From Doryteuthis pealeii (taxonomy: Eukaryota; Mollusca; Cephalopoda; Myopsida; Loliginidae), in assembly GCA_023376005.1 (NCBI GenBank), contig CM042148.1, forward strand, positions 75,109,105 through 75,173,104: 64,000 bases of DNA, written 5' to 3'. The position numbers and the translations under genes were made by a program. The notes under the pieces were generated by a model. It was not told the DNA's origin. It was given only the letters and a program-made list of their open reading frames with translations, and searched no databases. Of the stretch, positions 1-10,171 are shown in pieces. The number at the start of each line of letters is the position of its first letter. Position 1 is the stretch's first letter.

Positions 1-30
1 GCGAGTTTTCTTTTTACATCAGCGTTAACT

Positions 31-354
31 GATGGACTTTCAATGGAGTCTGAGTGACAACAAGTCTCCTCTCGTCTCCAGTACTCTTCTGTATATTCTA
101 GCCAACCTTAACAGTGCCGTGGTCTGAATGTGTGAGTTGATGGACTTTCAATGGAGACTGAGTGACAACAAGTCTCCCCTCGTCTACAAAACTCTTCTGT
201 GTATTCTAGCCAACCTTGTCAGTGCTGTGGTCTGGATGTGTGAGTTGATGGTTTTTCAGTGGAGACTGAGTGACAACAAGTCTCCTCTCGTATCCAGGAC
301 TCTTCTGAGTATTCTAGCTGATCTTAACAATGCTGTTGTGACTGGACTCGCTTC
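31..354. repeat. 108-bp tandem triplication inside the first LINE copy
   Basis: The phrase 'gatggactttcaatggag' or a close variant recurs at 31, 139 and 247, exactly 108 bases apart. The units share the block 'ctgagtgacaacaagtctcc'. Because 108 is a multiple of three, each unit keeps the same frame (36 codons). Divergence between units is low, so the duplication is fairly young relative to the LINE copy. Confidence 0.85.
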
Positions 355-578
355 TTCCTCTGATTTCCAATTCCTCTAGTCTGTTTTCTTAACTCTTGGG
401 GATGGTTCGAAAGGTTCCAACAACAATTGGTATTACTTTCACTCTCATATTCCTCAGTTTTTTTTTTCAATTCTCTGGTAATGTATTGGTATTTGTCAAT
501 CCGATTTCTTTCATTTTCACCCTGTGATCTACAGGGACTACATCATCTACCAGTTGACAAGTTCTCTTTTTCTTGTAA

Positions 579-620
<42 letters not shown>

Positions 621-1443
621 GTTTTTCACAATAGCGTTAACTGAGGGTCATTCACTGGAGTTTGAGTGACAAGTCTCCTCAGGTCTCCAGGACTCTCCTG
701 AGTATTCCAGCCGATTTCAACAATGATGTTGTCTGGTTGGTCTTAATTCTCCCTGATTTCTAGTTATTCTAGTCTTTTTTCTAAGCTTTTGGGACCGTTC
801 CAAGTACCCCAACTACTATTGGTATCACTTTCACCCTCATTTTTTAGTTCTCTAGCAAAGTCTAGGTATTTGTTTTGTAGTCCACAGTGTATGATTTATT
901 AGCCATTGTTTTTGTTATTATGCTGCTTGACAGTTTTTTTCACCTGAGCACAAACTACTTTTTTTTCACTCTAGTCTGAACATCGGCAGATCTCAGATCT
1001 CCAGGACTCCTCTCAGTATCCTACGGAATTTTAGCAGCGCTATGATCTGGAAGGTTTATCTATTAATTGACCCCATGAGAATTTTTACACCAACCTCAGC
1101 AGGTGGTTCCCTGGAGACTGAGGGACAGCAAGTTTCCTCAGGTCTCAGGGACTATCCTGAGTATTCTAGCTGATCTTAACAATGATGTTGTGTGGGTGGT
1201 CCTGATTCTTCCTCTGATTTCCAGTTCATCCAGACCTTTTCCAAACTCTTTTCTAAACTCTTACAATTGGTCTGAATTTATCTTCATGTTCAATAGTTTT
1301 TTCAGTTCTCTGGCAAGGTCCAAGTATTTGTCTATCTTTTCGTTTTCTTTCATTTTCATTCTGTGATCCATCGGGACGCCAAAATCATCAGATGACAAAT
1401 TCTCTCCTTCTGGTTAATTAACACTAAGTCTAGTCTCTTAGCT

Positions 1444-1491
<48 letters not shown>

Positions 1492-2117
1492 TAACTCATC
1501 GCGAGATTTTCACACCAACATTAGATGGTGGTTATTATCTATAACGAAAATTGCTCGTTTAAAATCGAAATAGAATTATTTCTTGGTTTTTCCTGAACTT
1601 ATTACTGTACTCACTGCTTTTTATACTTGATACAAGTAGAAACAATTGGCGTTCACCGAAGATCAAGTGACAGCAAGTACTGTTGATACTGACCAAAAAA
1701 ACTATGCGGCTGGGGTTATTATCATTATCATTTGTTATTTTTTCACACCTGCGTTAACTGATCGTTTTTCACTGGAATGTTCTGATATCAAGTCTTCTCA
1801 GGTCTCCAGGACGCTCCTGAGTATTCTAGCTGATTTCAACAATGCAGTTGTCTGGATGATGTCAATTCTTCCTCAGATTTCCAGTTCCTCTAGTCTTTTT
1901 TCCAAGCTTTTGGGGACCGTTCCAAGTGCCCCAACTACTACTGGTATCACTTTCACCCTTATATTCCACAGTTTTTACAGTTCTCTATCTTTGCGTTTTC
2001 TTTCATTTCTTTTCTTTTCTCTGTGATTTGCTGGAACTGCTAAATCTACCAGTTGACAAGTTCTCTTTTTTAATTATTGGTAATTATGAGTTTTTCACAC
2101 CTGTCATAGCTGGTGGT

Positions 2118-2666
2118 TCACTGGAGGCTGAGTGACAGCAAGTCTCCCCGGGACTCCAGGACTCTTCTGAGTATTCTAGCTGATGTTAACTGTGCTGTAG
2201 TTTGGATGGTCTCGATTCTTCTTCTGATTTTCAATTCACCCAAATTCTTTTCCAGACCTTCGGGGACCGTTCTAAGGACACCAATTACAATTGGTTCGAC
2301 CTTCATCTTCATGTTCCATAGTTTTCTCAGTTCTCTGGCAAGGTCCAAGTATTTGTCTATCTTTTCGCCTTCTTTCATTTTCACTCGGTGGTCGGTCGGG
2401 ACAGCAAAATCCACGAGATACAGGTTATTATTATTATTATTATTATTTTGAGTTTTTCTCATCAGCGTTAGCTGATGGTATTTCACTGGAGTCTGAGTGA
2501 CAACAAGTCTTCTCAGGTCACCAGGACTCTTCTGAGTATTCTTGCCGATTGCTATTGCAGTAGTCTGGATGGTCACAATTCTTCCTCTAATTTCCAGATC
2601 CTCTAAGTTTATTGAGACCGTTCCAAGTACATCAACTACACTACAATTTTCACTCTCATATTCCAC
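2118..2666 (-). pseudogene. LINE ORF2 C-terminal fragment, two copies fused through an Asn tract
   Basis: The longest open frame of the window (182 codons). Its first part is the end of one LINE copy. It reads through an AAT microsatellite (a run of eight Asn near residue 75-82) into the next copy, which carries a conserved block: LVDFAVPTDHRV, then EKIDKYLDLARELRKLW, then an IVIGVL...VP segment and a SARILRRVLE-like end. This Asp/Val-Pro/Lys-Tyr pattern is typical of the region after the reverse transcriptase in R4/Dong-like LINEs with a PD-D-K endonuclease. The PD motif itself lies upstream and is missing. No RT domain remains. This is a transposon remnant, not a host gene. Confidence 0.6.
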
Positions 2667-2886
2667 AGCTTTTTCAATTCTCTGGCAAGGTCCAGGTATT
2701 CATTCATCTTTTCGTTTTCGTTTTCCTTCAGCTTTACCCTTTGATCCACTGGAACCGCAAAGTCCACCAGTCGACACGTTCTCTTTTTTTATTTATTTAT
2801 TTGTTTTTTGTTTTTGTTAATCAACACTAGGTCTGATCCGTCTTTATCTCAAAGTGCGTGAGAATCTTATGCGTTTCAATTATTAC

Positions 2887-2934
<48 letters not shown>

Positions 2935-3187
2935 AGTTGTTTCAGTCTCTGTAGAAGGTCTTTTGTCTATCTTTTACTTTCATCTGGTTTCATTTATTAT
3001 ACAACACCTTGCAAGATTTTCACAGCTGGTAGTCTTTCACGAGGGTCTGAGTAACAGTAATTATCTACCTGGCCTCGAGGATTCTTCTGAATAGTCTAGC
3101 TGATCTTAACAATGCTGTTGTTTCAATGGTCTCAATATTTTCTCTTAACTGTGATCCGCCGGGATTATTATTATTATTATTATTATT

Positions 3188-3395
3188 ATCCAGTTTAGCT
3201 CATTTGGTAGAGCATCCGCCTAGGAATCACAAGGTTCCAGGTTCGATACCGGCCCTCGCCATTCAGCGTATGAGTAGCACTGCTTGAATTAGTAAAGTGT
3301 GAGCTGTTGCTTTGTGTAGTGCCCCACCTTAGATATAAAACAATCGCTAGTGAAATTACGAAAGACTCTCTTGCTGATACTGATTATAGGCTTAA
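3188..3395 (+). mobile_element. SINE family S1 (tRNA-derived), diverged
   Basis: The head reads 'tttagctcatttggtagagc', with box-B-like 'ggttcgataccgg', then the S1 body phrase 'cagcgtatgagtagcac' and a tail like 'ctgatactgattatagg'. It sits directly after the last (TTA)n of the LINE array. The body is indel-rich compared with the copy at 16,622. As in all S1 copies, the A and B boxes are those of a tRNA-like pol III promoter. Confidence 0.8.
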
Positions 3396-3796
3396 CACCA
3401 CTATATGTATTTGTATGTTTCTAGCAAATTTTTTCACGATACTAAGTAATAGCTAGTCTCAGATGTAGAGCACCCTCCTCAGTATCATTGCTGACCCCTA
3501 ACTGCTTCGTGATCTGCAGTTTCTTCATTCTCTTTCTAATTTCCAAAGTTTAACTGTTGGGACAAATGACGCGAAGTTACTACATAGCAAGTGTTGGAGA
3601 TTCCGTTTACCTTTTCAGGTGCCCTCTACACAATTTTTATATTTGTAATTAAATAGTGCTTAATATCGTAGATAGAGCATTTTTATCTAAGTTAGGTTAG
3701 CGTGGACATGAAGTCAACAGCAATTGATTACCGACAGTTTCACGCCTATGCGATTTTCAATCCAAGCTTATATAATTATAAACATCAGCTGCTTTT
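3396..3796. other. No recognised gene; degraded repeat sequence
   Basis: About 3430-3560 faintly resembles the LINE unit of the 1-3190 array ('agcaccctcctcagtatc' and similar). The rest is AT-rich with no frame or RNA gene that I can support. Confidence 0.4.
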
Positions 3797-3975
3797 CAAG
3801 GAAAGGCTAGGGAGTAAACCCCGAAAACAAATCAGGAACCGGAGTCCCTAAGGTGGTGTGATGCTGAAATCCAGTGTTACCCATCAACTCCTGCGACACT
3901 ACCGTTGCCAAACCGCATTGGTACTTAGCTTTCCTTTGATCACAGCGGTAGTGTGGAGAGGAGAGATTTATCAAC
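3797..3975 (-). repeat. Dispersed repeat R6, copy 1
   Basis: The reverse complement matches 41,690-41,905 over about 180 bases. Shared landmarks are 'aaaggaaag', 'gtttggcaacg', 'cacaccac' and 'cctttccttg'. No reading frame or RNA promoter boxes are evident. Class unknown, possibly a SINE body. Confidence 0.6.
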
Positions 3976-4076
3976 AGTTTATTCTCCATATGAACCCGCC
4001 CAGGCTATGTAGTTCAAAGATTTAAAAAAAACTTTGACACTTACTTCATCGTCTCTCGTAGACGAAAGCATGCCAA

Positions 4077-4088
4077 ACACACACACAT

Positions 4089-4138
<50 letters not shown>
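4077..4138. repeat. (AC)n/(AT)n microsatellite
   Basis: A run of ca repeats passes into (ta)n of about 40 bases and abuts the inverted repeat at 4137. Confidence 0.95.
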
Positions 4139-4142
<4 letters not shown>

Positions 4143-4265
4143 GTAGAAAAGTTTTTCTCTCTACCACGGTTTCGATGTTCAAAATACACCTTCCTCGGGA
4201 GAACCCGAGGAAGATGTACCTTGAACACCGAAACCGTGGTAGAGAGAAAACTCTTTCTACAACTA
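4137..4265. ncRNA. Inverted repeat of two head-to-head hammerhead-like motifs
   Basis: Arms of about 62 bases (4137-4199 and 4204-4265) are near-perfect reverse complements with a 4-base apex. Each arm read outward contains ccGAGGA, then a helix-II-like stem (GGTGT/ACATC on the minus strand; GATGT/ACACC with one mismatch on the plus strand), GAAA, a tiny CC-GT-GG stem and then TA. On the minus strand the bases around the core (ttctc and GAGAG) can form helix I. The difference from the hammerhead consensus CUGANGA is C instead of U at position 4, so activity is doubtful. Head-to-head terminal pieces are common in Penelope-like elements. It is enclosed by TA microsatellites. Confidence 0.45.
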
Positions 4266-4342
4266 TTAATGCCCTATATTTTATAAAGATATATTGAGCC
4301 CTTATTATGCTACTGCAATAAAAACGGGTATTAACTTCTTGA

Positions 4343-4343
<1 letters not shown>

Positions 4344-4398
<55 letters not shown>
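4344..4398. repeat. (TA)n microsatellite
   Basis: An uninterrupted at/ta run of about 55 bases. Confidence 0.95.
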
Positions 4399-4403
<5 letters not shown>

Positions 4404-4693
4404 AATATACCAAGCGTGTTGGTAGATCCTTGCGGAGAGAAAAAAACCCAGGAAATAGTTTGATTGTAAAAATATACTACCAAACATCAACCAGGAAGAA
4501 AAAAAATTTTGAAAAAAAGAAAGGACCAAGATATTCGTACCAACAAAAAATAATCTATTGGTACAGTATTTGGCCAAAATAAAAAACAATTTATATGTAT
4601 ATATATGTATATAAGATATATATATATTCATATAACCGCTAGGAGAAAGCTAATAAGTAAAAAGTGCTCGATACCCAAGTAGAGCCAATAATA

Positions 4694-4752
4694 GAGTCAG
4701 ATTTTAGCCCTGAAGAGCTTTATGCGAAACTAATAGTAGGTTCGTCTGACTC
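4694..4752 (+). ncRNA. Type I hammerhead ribozyme (candidate, complete core)
   Basis: All conserved elements are present. Helix I is gagtcaga (4694-4701) pairing with tctgactc (4745-4752), an internal loop, then agcc (4706-4709) pairing with ggtt (4739-4742, one G-U). The core is CTGAAGA (4710-4716), matching CUGANGA. Helix II is GC-TTTAT-GC (4717-4725). GAAA is at 4726-4729. Helix III is CTA-A-TAG (4730-4736), followed by the cleavage dinucleotide TA, with predicted scission after 4738. The internal loop in helix I is a known feature of type I hammerheads with loop-loop contacts. Very short helix III is typical of hammerheads in Penelope-like elements and retrozymes. Activity is untested. 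Confidence 0.72.
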
Positions 4753-4765
4753 ATTAGATTATCTT

Positions 4766-4791
4766 TATATATATATATATATATATATATA
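4766..4791. repeat. (TA)n microsatellite beside the hammerhead
   Basis: A short ta run just 3' of the ribozyme motif. Confidence 0.9.
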
Positions 4792-4799
4792 CTAAGCCT

Positions 4800-5152
4800 A
4801 TTATTTTTCAAAACCTTCATACTTCCCTGTTTAAAACATTTTCAAAGTTCAGAACATAAACAGATAAAAATATTTCCATATTTTTTTCAAACTAAGAAAT
4901 GCTTTTGGGTTTCTTTTAAGAAAAGATTTCCTTTTACGACGTGATCAATTTCGAATATTTCTCCTGTATCACCCGTTTTTCTTTGAAAAATCAAAACCTT
5001 ATGTTCTGAAGAAAACGAACTGTTTACATATGTTTTTATTTTATTATTTTATAGTAGTGTTTGTGTAAACAAATTCCTGTCGAAACACGTGCCAACATGG
5101 TATAAGTTTCATCCACACCAATATATATTTTACATATATCTTTTCACATTAC

Positions 5153-5190
<38 letters not shown>

Positions 5191-5248
5191 CTGTTTTTAT
5201 TGTTATCTTTTTGCTCTCACCTGCTAACAAAACATTGCTTGGAATTAT

Positions 5249-5249
<1 letters not shown>
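4800..5249. other. AT-rich, no recognised feature
   Basis: Mostly AT-rich sequence with a (TA)n at about 5158-5185. No gene, tRNA or known transposon end was found. Confidence 0.5.

Positions 5250-5325
<76 letters not shown>
5250..5325. repeat. (CT)n microsatellite
   Basis: A pure tc/ct run of about 75 bases. Confidence 0.98.
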
Positions 5326-5327
<2 letters not shown>

Positions 5328-5534
5328 AATTTTAACTTAAGACTGTAGATATTTGTACATGATCTTTGGAATAGTAATATCTACAATCTGATATTCTTAC
5401 TATTCACGAAGTCTAGCACCGTTGACACTATATACACTATGCTAATTTAAATATATGTGCTCTATCTCTGATATTGAGCACTCTTTATATATAAATATAG
5501 CAAACTATGTAATCAATATTAGCCGGTAGAAGGC

Positions 5535-5945
5535 AGCAAAAGGCGTTTTCCTCTGTGTGAACTCAAATAAAACGGAGTCCGTCTGCTTAAATAAAATGGA
5601 GACACTGTATGGTCACTTACCTCCTATCGCACAAATCATCCATGTAAGACAAACAAGACATGCTAAACACTGTTGCGAAAGCAAAGACGAACTCATTACA
5701 TTCTCCTGCGGACACCTACGCGTGGACAGATTAGAGTTGGCCGACCTGCATACTCTTCCATTGATCAGCTGTCTTTGCGAACACTGGATGCCATGCCGAG
5801 GACTTTCCAGGGTTGATGACCAATAGGGAAGAGAAAATAGTCATGGAAATCCGTGCAGCCAGCACTAATTAAGGATGATGATGGTGATAGCGATGATGCT
5901 TATACTGCTGATGATGATAACGATGACGATGATGATGATGATAAT
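5535..5945 (+). pseudogene. LINE ORF2 C-terminus (RTE-like), degraded
   Basis: The frame includes METLYGHLPPIAQII, then RQTRHAKHCCESKDELI, and after frame slips and stops the end EIRAAS. This order (LYG-LPPI, R-TRHAGHC, ELI, REEW-like, EIRA) is the familiar C-terminal tail of a common non-LTR retrotransposon protein in invertebrates. It is followed by a (GATGAT)n tract (about 5875-5945), as expected for a LINE 3' end. Internal stops and lost segments show it is dead. The piece at 28,121-28,465 is the region just upstream in the same type of element. Confidence 0.65.
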
Positions 5946-5949
5946 GATT

Positions 5950-6329
5950 TGTTTTAATTTCACTGCCTCGTACAATTTTATTTTTAATTCTCTTATAATA
6001 TGTCCGAATCCCATTTCTTTCCATGGTGAAATTCCAGTCGTCTGCACAATTACCACTGAATCTCTAATCCTACCCAGTCATATCTATTTCTATGAGAATG
6101 TCAGTATGCCAGTGTGTCACATTTTTCAAGTTTACTCCTAGAGGCCATAGCTAGATATATCATACCATTTTTGAATCAGGCCGAGTCCGTGAGCAAATCA
6201 AAAACATTCCGGACCGAATCCGGACTCGTAATCCTGAAATTTTGGATTCCCAAGTTTTAATTACTGTGTTAGTTTTTGTGATTTTTTTACCTGATCTTTT
6301 TGCGGCGAATTTTTTGTACGGTAACAGGT
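5950..6329. other. No recognised feature
   Basis: Ordinary AT-rich sequence downstream of the LINE tail. I see no supported gene or repeat. Confidence 0.4.
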
Positions 6330-6545
6330 ATTGTTACTTCGGATCAGAGTGGGTCTGGGAGTGATGGCAATGAATCTGCAAAGCTCTAGAACTGGAGCCT
6401 TGCCATCAGATGCAGTTTATTTTTATACCCAGGATTTATACCCCTTTTTGTTGGTTGGTTGGTTGGTTGGTTGGTTATAAGGCATATCAACCCTCTTCGA
6501 GTCATTTTATGCTGAATCAAGTAGGGTAACAATTTTTATAACTTG
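6330..6545 (-). mobile_element. SINE family S2 fragments
   Basis: Contains 'acaggtattgttacttcgga' and 'gccatcagatgcag' from the S2 body, then (GGTT)n and the tail motif 'aaggcatatcaaccctcttc'. The latter is the shared SINE 3' end in reverse. Two fragments appear to be joined. Confidence 0.6.
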
Positions 6546-6891
6546 GAAATAAATTTGGTCATATCTAGCTTAATTGCCGCCCAATACAGCGGCTTTTAAG
6601 CGTTTATAATGTCACTGAAGTTCTCATCTCTATCTCGAATCATCATTATCATTTATTCTTTCTTAATTTTCTACTTTCCAAGAAAGACCTGAAGTAAACG
6701 ACTGATTTATTCACTGAGTGAATAAGTAAGCGATTTTAACAGCATGTAAACCCGTCTGGGGTTATTTCATACCTTAGAACATTGGATACACTATAAATTT
6801 GTATTTACATTTTTTATATAGTTCTTTCTTAAGAGTTTGTTTAGCACAGTTATACTATAGCAAATATTCCTATTTAATACAAATAATTTGT

Positions 6892-7160
6892 GGAGGCGTT
6901 TTGTATAATGGTTATCGTCGTAAGAAATGGACTCAGTGACTCGAGTTCAAATCCTGGACGAGACTGTTTTTATTTTCCCAAAACGCTAATTCCCTTCAGA
7001 ATGGTATGCATCCAACTATTCTCCCTGTAGCTATGGGTAAATAATAGGACGGACTGGGCTATTTAGCCTTGGCTCGGTAAACAGTCAAACCTTTTAAACG
7101 CCGCTTAAGAAATTGACTATTTGTCACATCCTAATCGTGTGGAAGGATTGGTAAATATAT
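6892..7160 (+). mobile_element. SINE family S3 (tRNA-derived)
   Basis: The head is 'gtataatggttatcgtcg' with box-B-like 'gagttcaaatcctgg'. The body has 'ctccctgtagctatgggtaa', 'gactgggct', 'ttagccttgg' and the tail 'cttaagaaattgac'. It is the same family as 13,637-13,880 and 19,150-19,435. Confidence 0.8.
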
Positions 7161-7191
7161 ACAAATGATTTGCATGATTTTAAGTATTTCT

Positions 7192-7397
7192 ATCTAATAG
7201 CTCAGTCGGTAGATCGTTGGACTAGGAACCCAAGATACCGGTCCTCACCAACTCAGCGTATGAGTAGCACAGGGATCTCTGCGTGATGAGCTGACGGTAG
7301 GTGTGGCGCTCCACCCCAGACTAGTGAAAATGGGATAGGCTCCCTCGATGATTGGCTGATACCGACTTTAGGCCATCCCGACGACTTTACTTTAACT
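7192..7397 (+). mobile_element. SINE family S1
   Basis: The head is 'aatagctcagtcggtagatc', then 'gataccggtcctcaccaac', 'cagcgtatgagtagcac', 'ggctgataccgactttagg' and the end 'cgacgactttac'. Short internal deletions are present relative to 16,622-16,877. The B box is partly lost. Confidence 0.85.
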
Positions 7398-7489
7398 TCT
7401 AGTAACTATTCTTAATACAAACAATTTGCACACTGTTATCAATAATTCCTATATAATACTAAAAGAAATTCATAATAGATCTTTTGGAC

Positions 7490-7700
7490 CTTAACAGGTA
7501 TTGCTACTTCGGATCAGGGTGGGTATGGGAGTAATTGCAATGAATTTTTACTCCAAACTCCCCTGAGCTCTAGAATTGGAACCTCGCCATCAGATTCAGT
7601 TTATTGATATACCCAGGATACCTATATTTTGGTTGGTTTGTTTATTTTACGGCATATCAACCCTCTTCGGGTCATTTAGTTCCTAATCAAGGCATTTTGA
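7490..7700 (-). mobile_element. SINE family S2 fragments
   Basis: Reverse-oriented S2 body ('ggtattgctacttcggatca', 'cctcgccatcagattcag') joined to a reverse-oriented tail ('ttttacggcatatcaaccct'). The junction suggests two separate insertions. Confidence 0.6.
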
Positions 7701-7709
7701 GTTATTTGA

Positions 7710-8515
7710 TGTAGGCACACCTCTGCACCCGCTCCAAAGAACCTGTTTATTCAATGAAGTGATACAGATATGCGTCGCCACGCCTCGGCATGAAGCCGGA
7801 AGAATACTTTTGATATTCTGATTCTTACAGTACATGATGTTGCTCAAAGAGTCACCCATCAAAGCACTGAAAAGCTCGTGGACACTTAACTTCGGTGATC
7901 AGTCGTTAACCGGTGATGTCAACGTTACTTGATAGTAAGCCTATTTTTTATGGAGGCGGGGTATAATAGGTATATTCTATGCCCCACCGACAGGGCGTTA
8001 AACTTTTTTTCTTTGAAAGTTTATTTATATATTAAGAATGAGAGTTTTTTTTTAAGTACGTGTGCTGTGCCCATGAGCGAAATCTTGAAAACCTTTTTTC
8101 ACTCAGAGATGGATTTCTTGGGATTTTCATAATGTCTGTATCAGTATTCTTCTTCATGATTCAACCGCTCCTCCTCCTCCTCCTCTTCCGGCCCTCCTCT
8201 TCTCCTCCTACTACTCGAATAAAGGCCACATTCGTGTAATCTCTATTTACATACCCTTATATTTATAAACTTTATCAAATTCTTTCGCTGATATATCTTG
8301 TTCATACAGGATGATCATCTCTATGTGATAGCGTCTATGTTCTTTGAAATATTCTATTAACGTATCTGGTCTAAGGGCCCGTAGAGTTCAATCGATGTTT
8401 ATGTTGAAATCTCAGATCAAAATAACATTTTCACTTTCTAGTACATGTAGTTGTTTTTGTTCCCACCATGGGGTTAGTTTACAATGTTGTTATATCTGGC
8501 AATACAACAATCCTG
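7710..8515. other. No recognised gene
   Basis: Contains a short pyrimidine-rich ctc-repeat near 8166-8210 and otherwise unremarkable sequence. Open frames here are short and show no known domain. Confidence 0.4.
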
Positions 8516-8519
8516 TTAA

Positions 8520-8645
8520 GATTGCATCTAATTGGGAAGTCCCAATTTATCGCCATTACTCCAGGTCAACTCTGACCCAGAGTTGTAGTACCTGCTAGGG
8601 TCCCCTCCATGGGTTTAATAGAACAAATGAGCTTAAATAAATGTG
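8520..8645 (+). mobile_element. SINE family S2, internal fragment
   Basis: The S2 body phrases 'attactccaggtcaactctg' and 'ggtcccctccatgggt' lie on the plus strand just ahead of a full S2 copy. Confidence 0.55.
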
Positions 8646-8731
8646 CTTAAAAATTGAGTCGGTTGGTCGGAGAGGCTCCCCCGATCAATTGGCTGGTCAT
8701 GTCAAGCTCTAGCACCTATATGATTGTCCAA

Positions 8732-9245
8732 ATGGGCGCTTCACGTGGTGTAATGGCTAGCAAGCAAGTATTCGCCGACCATTGTTAATGAGTTCGATTC
8801 TCATTGGGCGCCCCATACTCCTGGCCTTGTGCCATATCTAAGTTAAGCTTAGTAAATAACTATATGATTGTCCAAACCCCTGTGTCCTTATGACAAGCCC
8901 CAACCCTTTTATCATAAATGTGATAGAAGGTGGTGACTGAGGATCTTAGTGTCCTGGGTAAGACGTTAAACTACATCTAGTGGCGAAGTTACAATTTTGG
9001 ATCTTTGGGAGTGTGGAGTACCCTTTCATTACCATTACTTCCAGGTCCACTCTGAAATGGAGTATTAGTACAAATTAGTGCCCCATTTATGGGTCAATAG
9101 AAAAAAAAACATGAGTTTAAAAACTGTTTTAAAAAATTAAGTTTTTAAAAAATTCAATACCTATCAAAAATGAATAAAACAAAATATCTTCGGCATAAAA
9201 TGACCCAACGAGGTTTGACATGACGTAAAATCCAACCAACCAGCC
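8732..9245 (+). mobile_element. SINE family S2, longest copy
   Basis: About 510 bp. The tRNA-like head 'cacgtggtgtaatggctagc' carries box-B-like 'gagttcgattctc' and ends at 'gggcgcccc', then 'ctggccttgtgccatatcta'. A unique body follows with 'acgttaaactacatctagtg', 'ccaggtccactctg' and 'tatgggtcaatag', and the element ends 'gacatgacgtaaaatccaac'. The final motif ('ggttgacatgccgtaaaa' in other copies) also ends unrelated families, suggesting one LINE mobilises them all. Confidence 0.8.
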
Positions 9246-9304
9246 AACCAAATACCCTATTTTCCTTCTTATTGGTTTCTTGCTTAGAGTAAAACGAGAA
9301 AAAG

Positions 9305-9512
9305 AGGCAGTATCGTCATTGTTGGGGCGGCCTAATGTTGGTATCAGCCAGACAGCGAGACAGTCTATCCCCTTTTTACTAAGCACTCGACCAAGGATAT
9401 TATTTTAGCATCTGATGTGAAGCGCCATACCTACCATCAGCTCCTCAATTTACCGCACAGGTCCCTGTGCTACTCATACGCTGAGTTAGCGAGGCGCGGA
9501 ACCTTGTGATTC
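9305..9512 (-). mobile_element. SINE family S1, 5'-truncated
   Basis: Reading in reverse: 'gggcggcctaatgttggtat', 'ctgtgctactcatacgctga' and 'ggaaccttgtgattcc'. The tRNA head is missing. Confidence 0.8.
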
Positions 9513-9514
9513 CA

Positions 9515-9955
9515 ACACTAATTAACAATGAAAAATATCAAGATTTAACTGAGGCCAAGATAATCTGAAAGGTTTATTTTAAGCATGAATGAAACAATTT
9601 TTACATTAAAGGTTGTTTTAAAAACTACTCTATGTTAAGTGTATATGCATTTGAACCCTGTTTTAACATTCTATTCTTTATAAAGTATCTTCAAGTGAGA
9701 TCAATCTTGTTGAATATCGTGTTTTCAATTCACAGAATAGGGAAAGGCTTAAATACAATAAATTTGTACATAAAAGTTTAATGACTCAACAAGGATTTGG
9801 AATAAAGTGATGGTTAAACCCAATATACAAATCCATTCAAAAATGTACTCAAACAAATTAGAATATCAAAATCAATCTCATTCATAATACCTAGCACAAA
9901 TGTTAAATTAAATCCTATAAAAGTTCCATTCTAAAATAAAGAGTATCAAAGTCTG
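9515..9955. other. AT-rich, no recognised feature
   Basis: No open frame or repeat signature that I can place. Confidence 0.4.
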
Positions 9956-9956
9956 G

Positions 9957-10170
9957 TTATTTCCTATAAGTCTAACATAAATAAAGGGAACCACTTTTGA
10001 CTGATACATTATTTATTTATTTTCCTATTTAACTAATCCTAAACCCTAACCCTAAACCTTAACCCTATCCTAAATCCTAACCCTAACCCCGTCTTCTTTT
10101 TTCCAATAAATAAATAATTTATCAGTCAAAAGTGGTTCCCCTTTATTTATGTTAGACTTATAGGAAATAA
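9957..10170. mobile_element. Foldback element with degenerate telomeric repeats in its loop
   Basis: Arms 9957-10023 and about 10,102-10,170 are reverse complements over roughly 67 bases with few differences (for example 'cctataagtctaacataaat' against its complement). The loop holds a degenerate CCCTAA run at about 10,033-10,090, the complement of the animal telomere unit TTAGGG. It may be a MITE-like foldback that captured interstitial telomeric DNA. No clear target duplication was identified. Confidence 0.75.
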
Positions 10171-10171
10171 C

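Larger units (their letters stand above)
1..3190 (-). mobile_element. Tandem array of 5'-truncated LINE 3' ends separated by (TTA)n
   Basis: About eight copies of the same 300-550 bp segment lie head to tail, all with coding sense on the minus strand: roughly 1-620, 618-905, 930-1075 (partial), 1081-1490, 1711-2075, 2076-2440, 2441-2840 and 2995-3190. On the plus strand most begin after a (TTA)n tract with a block reading like 'agcgttaactgatgg', continue through 'ctgagtgacaacaagtctcc' and end near 'gttgacaagttctc'. The minus-strand protein resembles the C-terminal region of LINEs with a restriction-like endonuclease (R4/Dong type). The (TAA)n at the 3' side is the expected LINE tail. Stretches such as 1540-1710 match nothing I recognise. 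Family assignment is from memory of motifs; the array itself is seen directly. Confidence 0.75.

Noticed and set aside
8166..8210. Regulatory polypyrimidine tract
   Set aside because: Low-complexity ctc repeat with no adjoining exon or promoter evidence.
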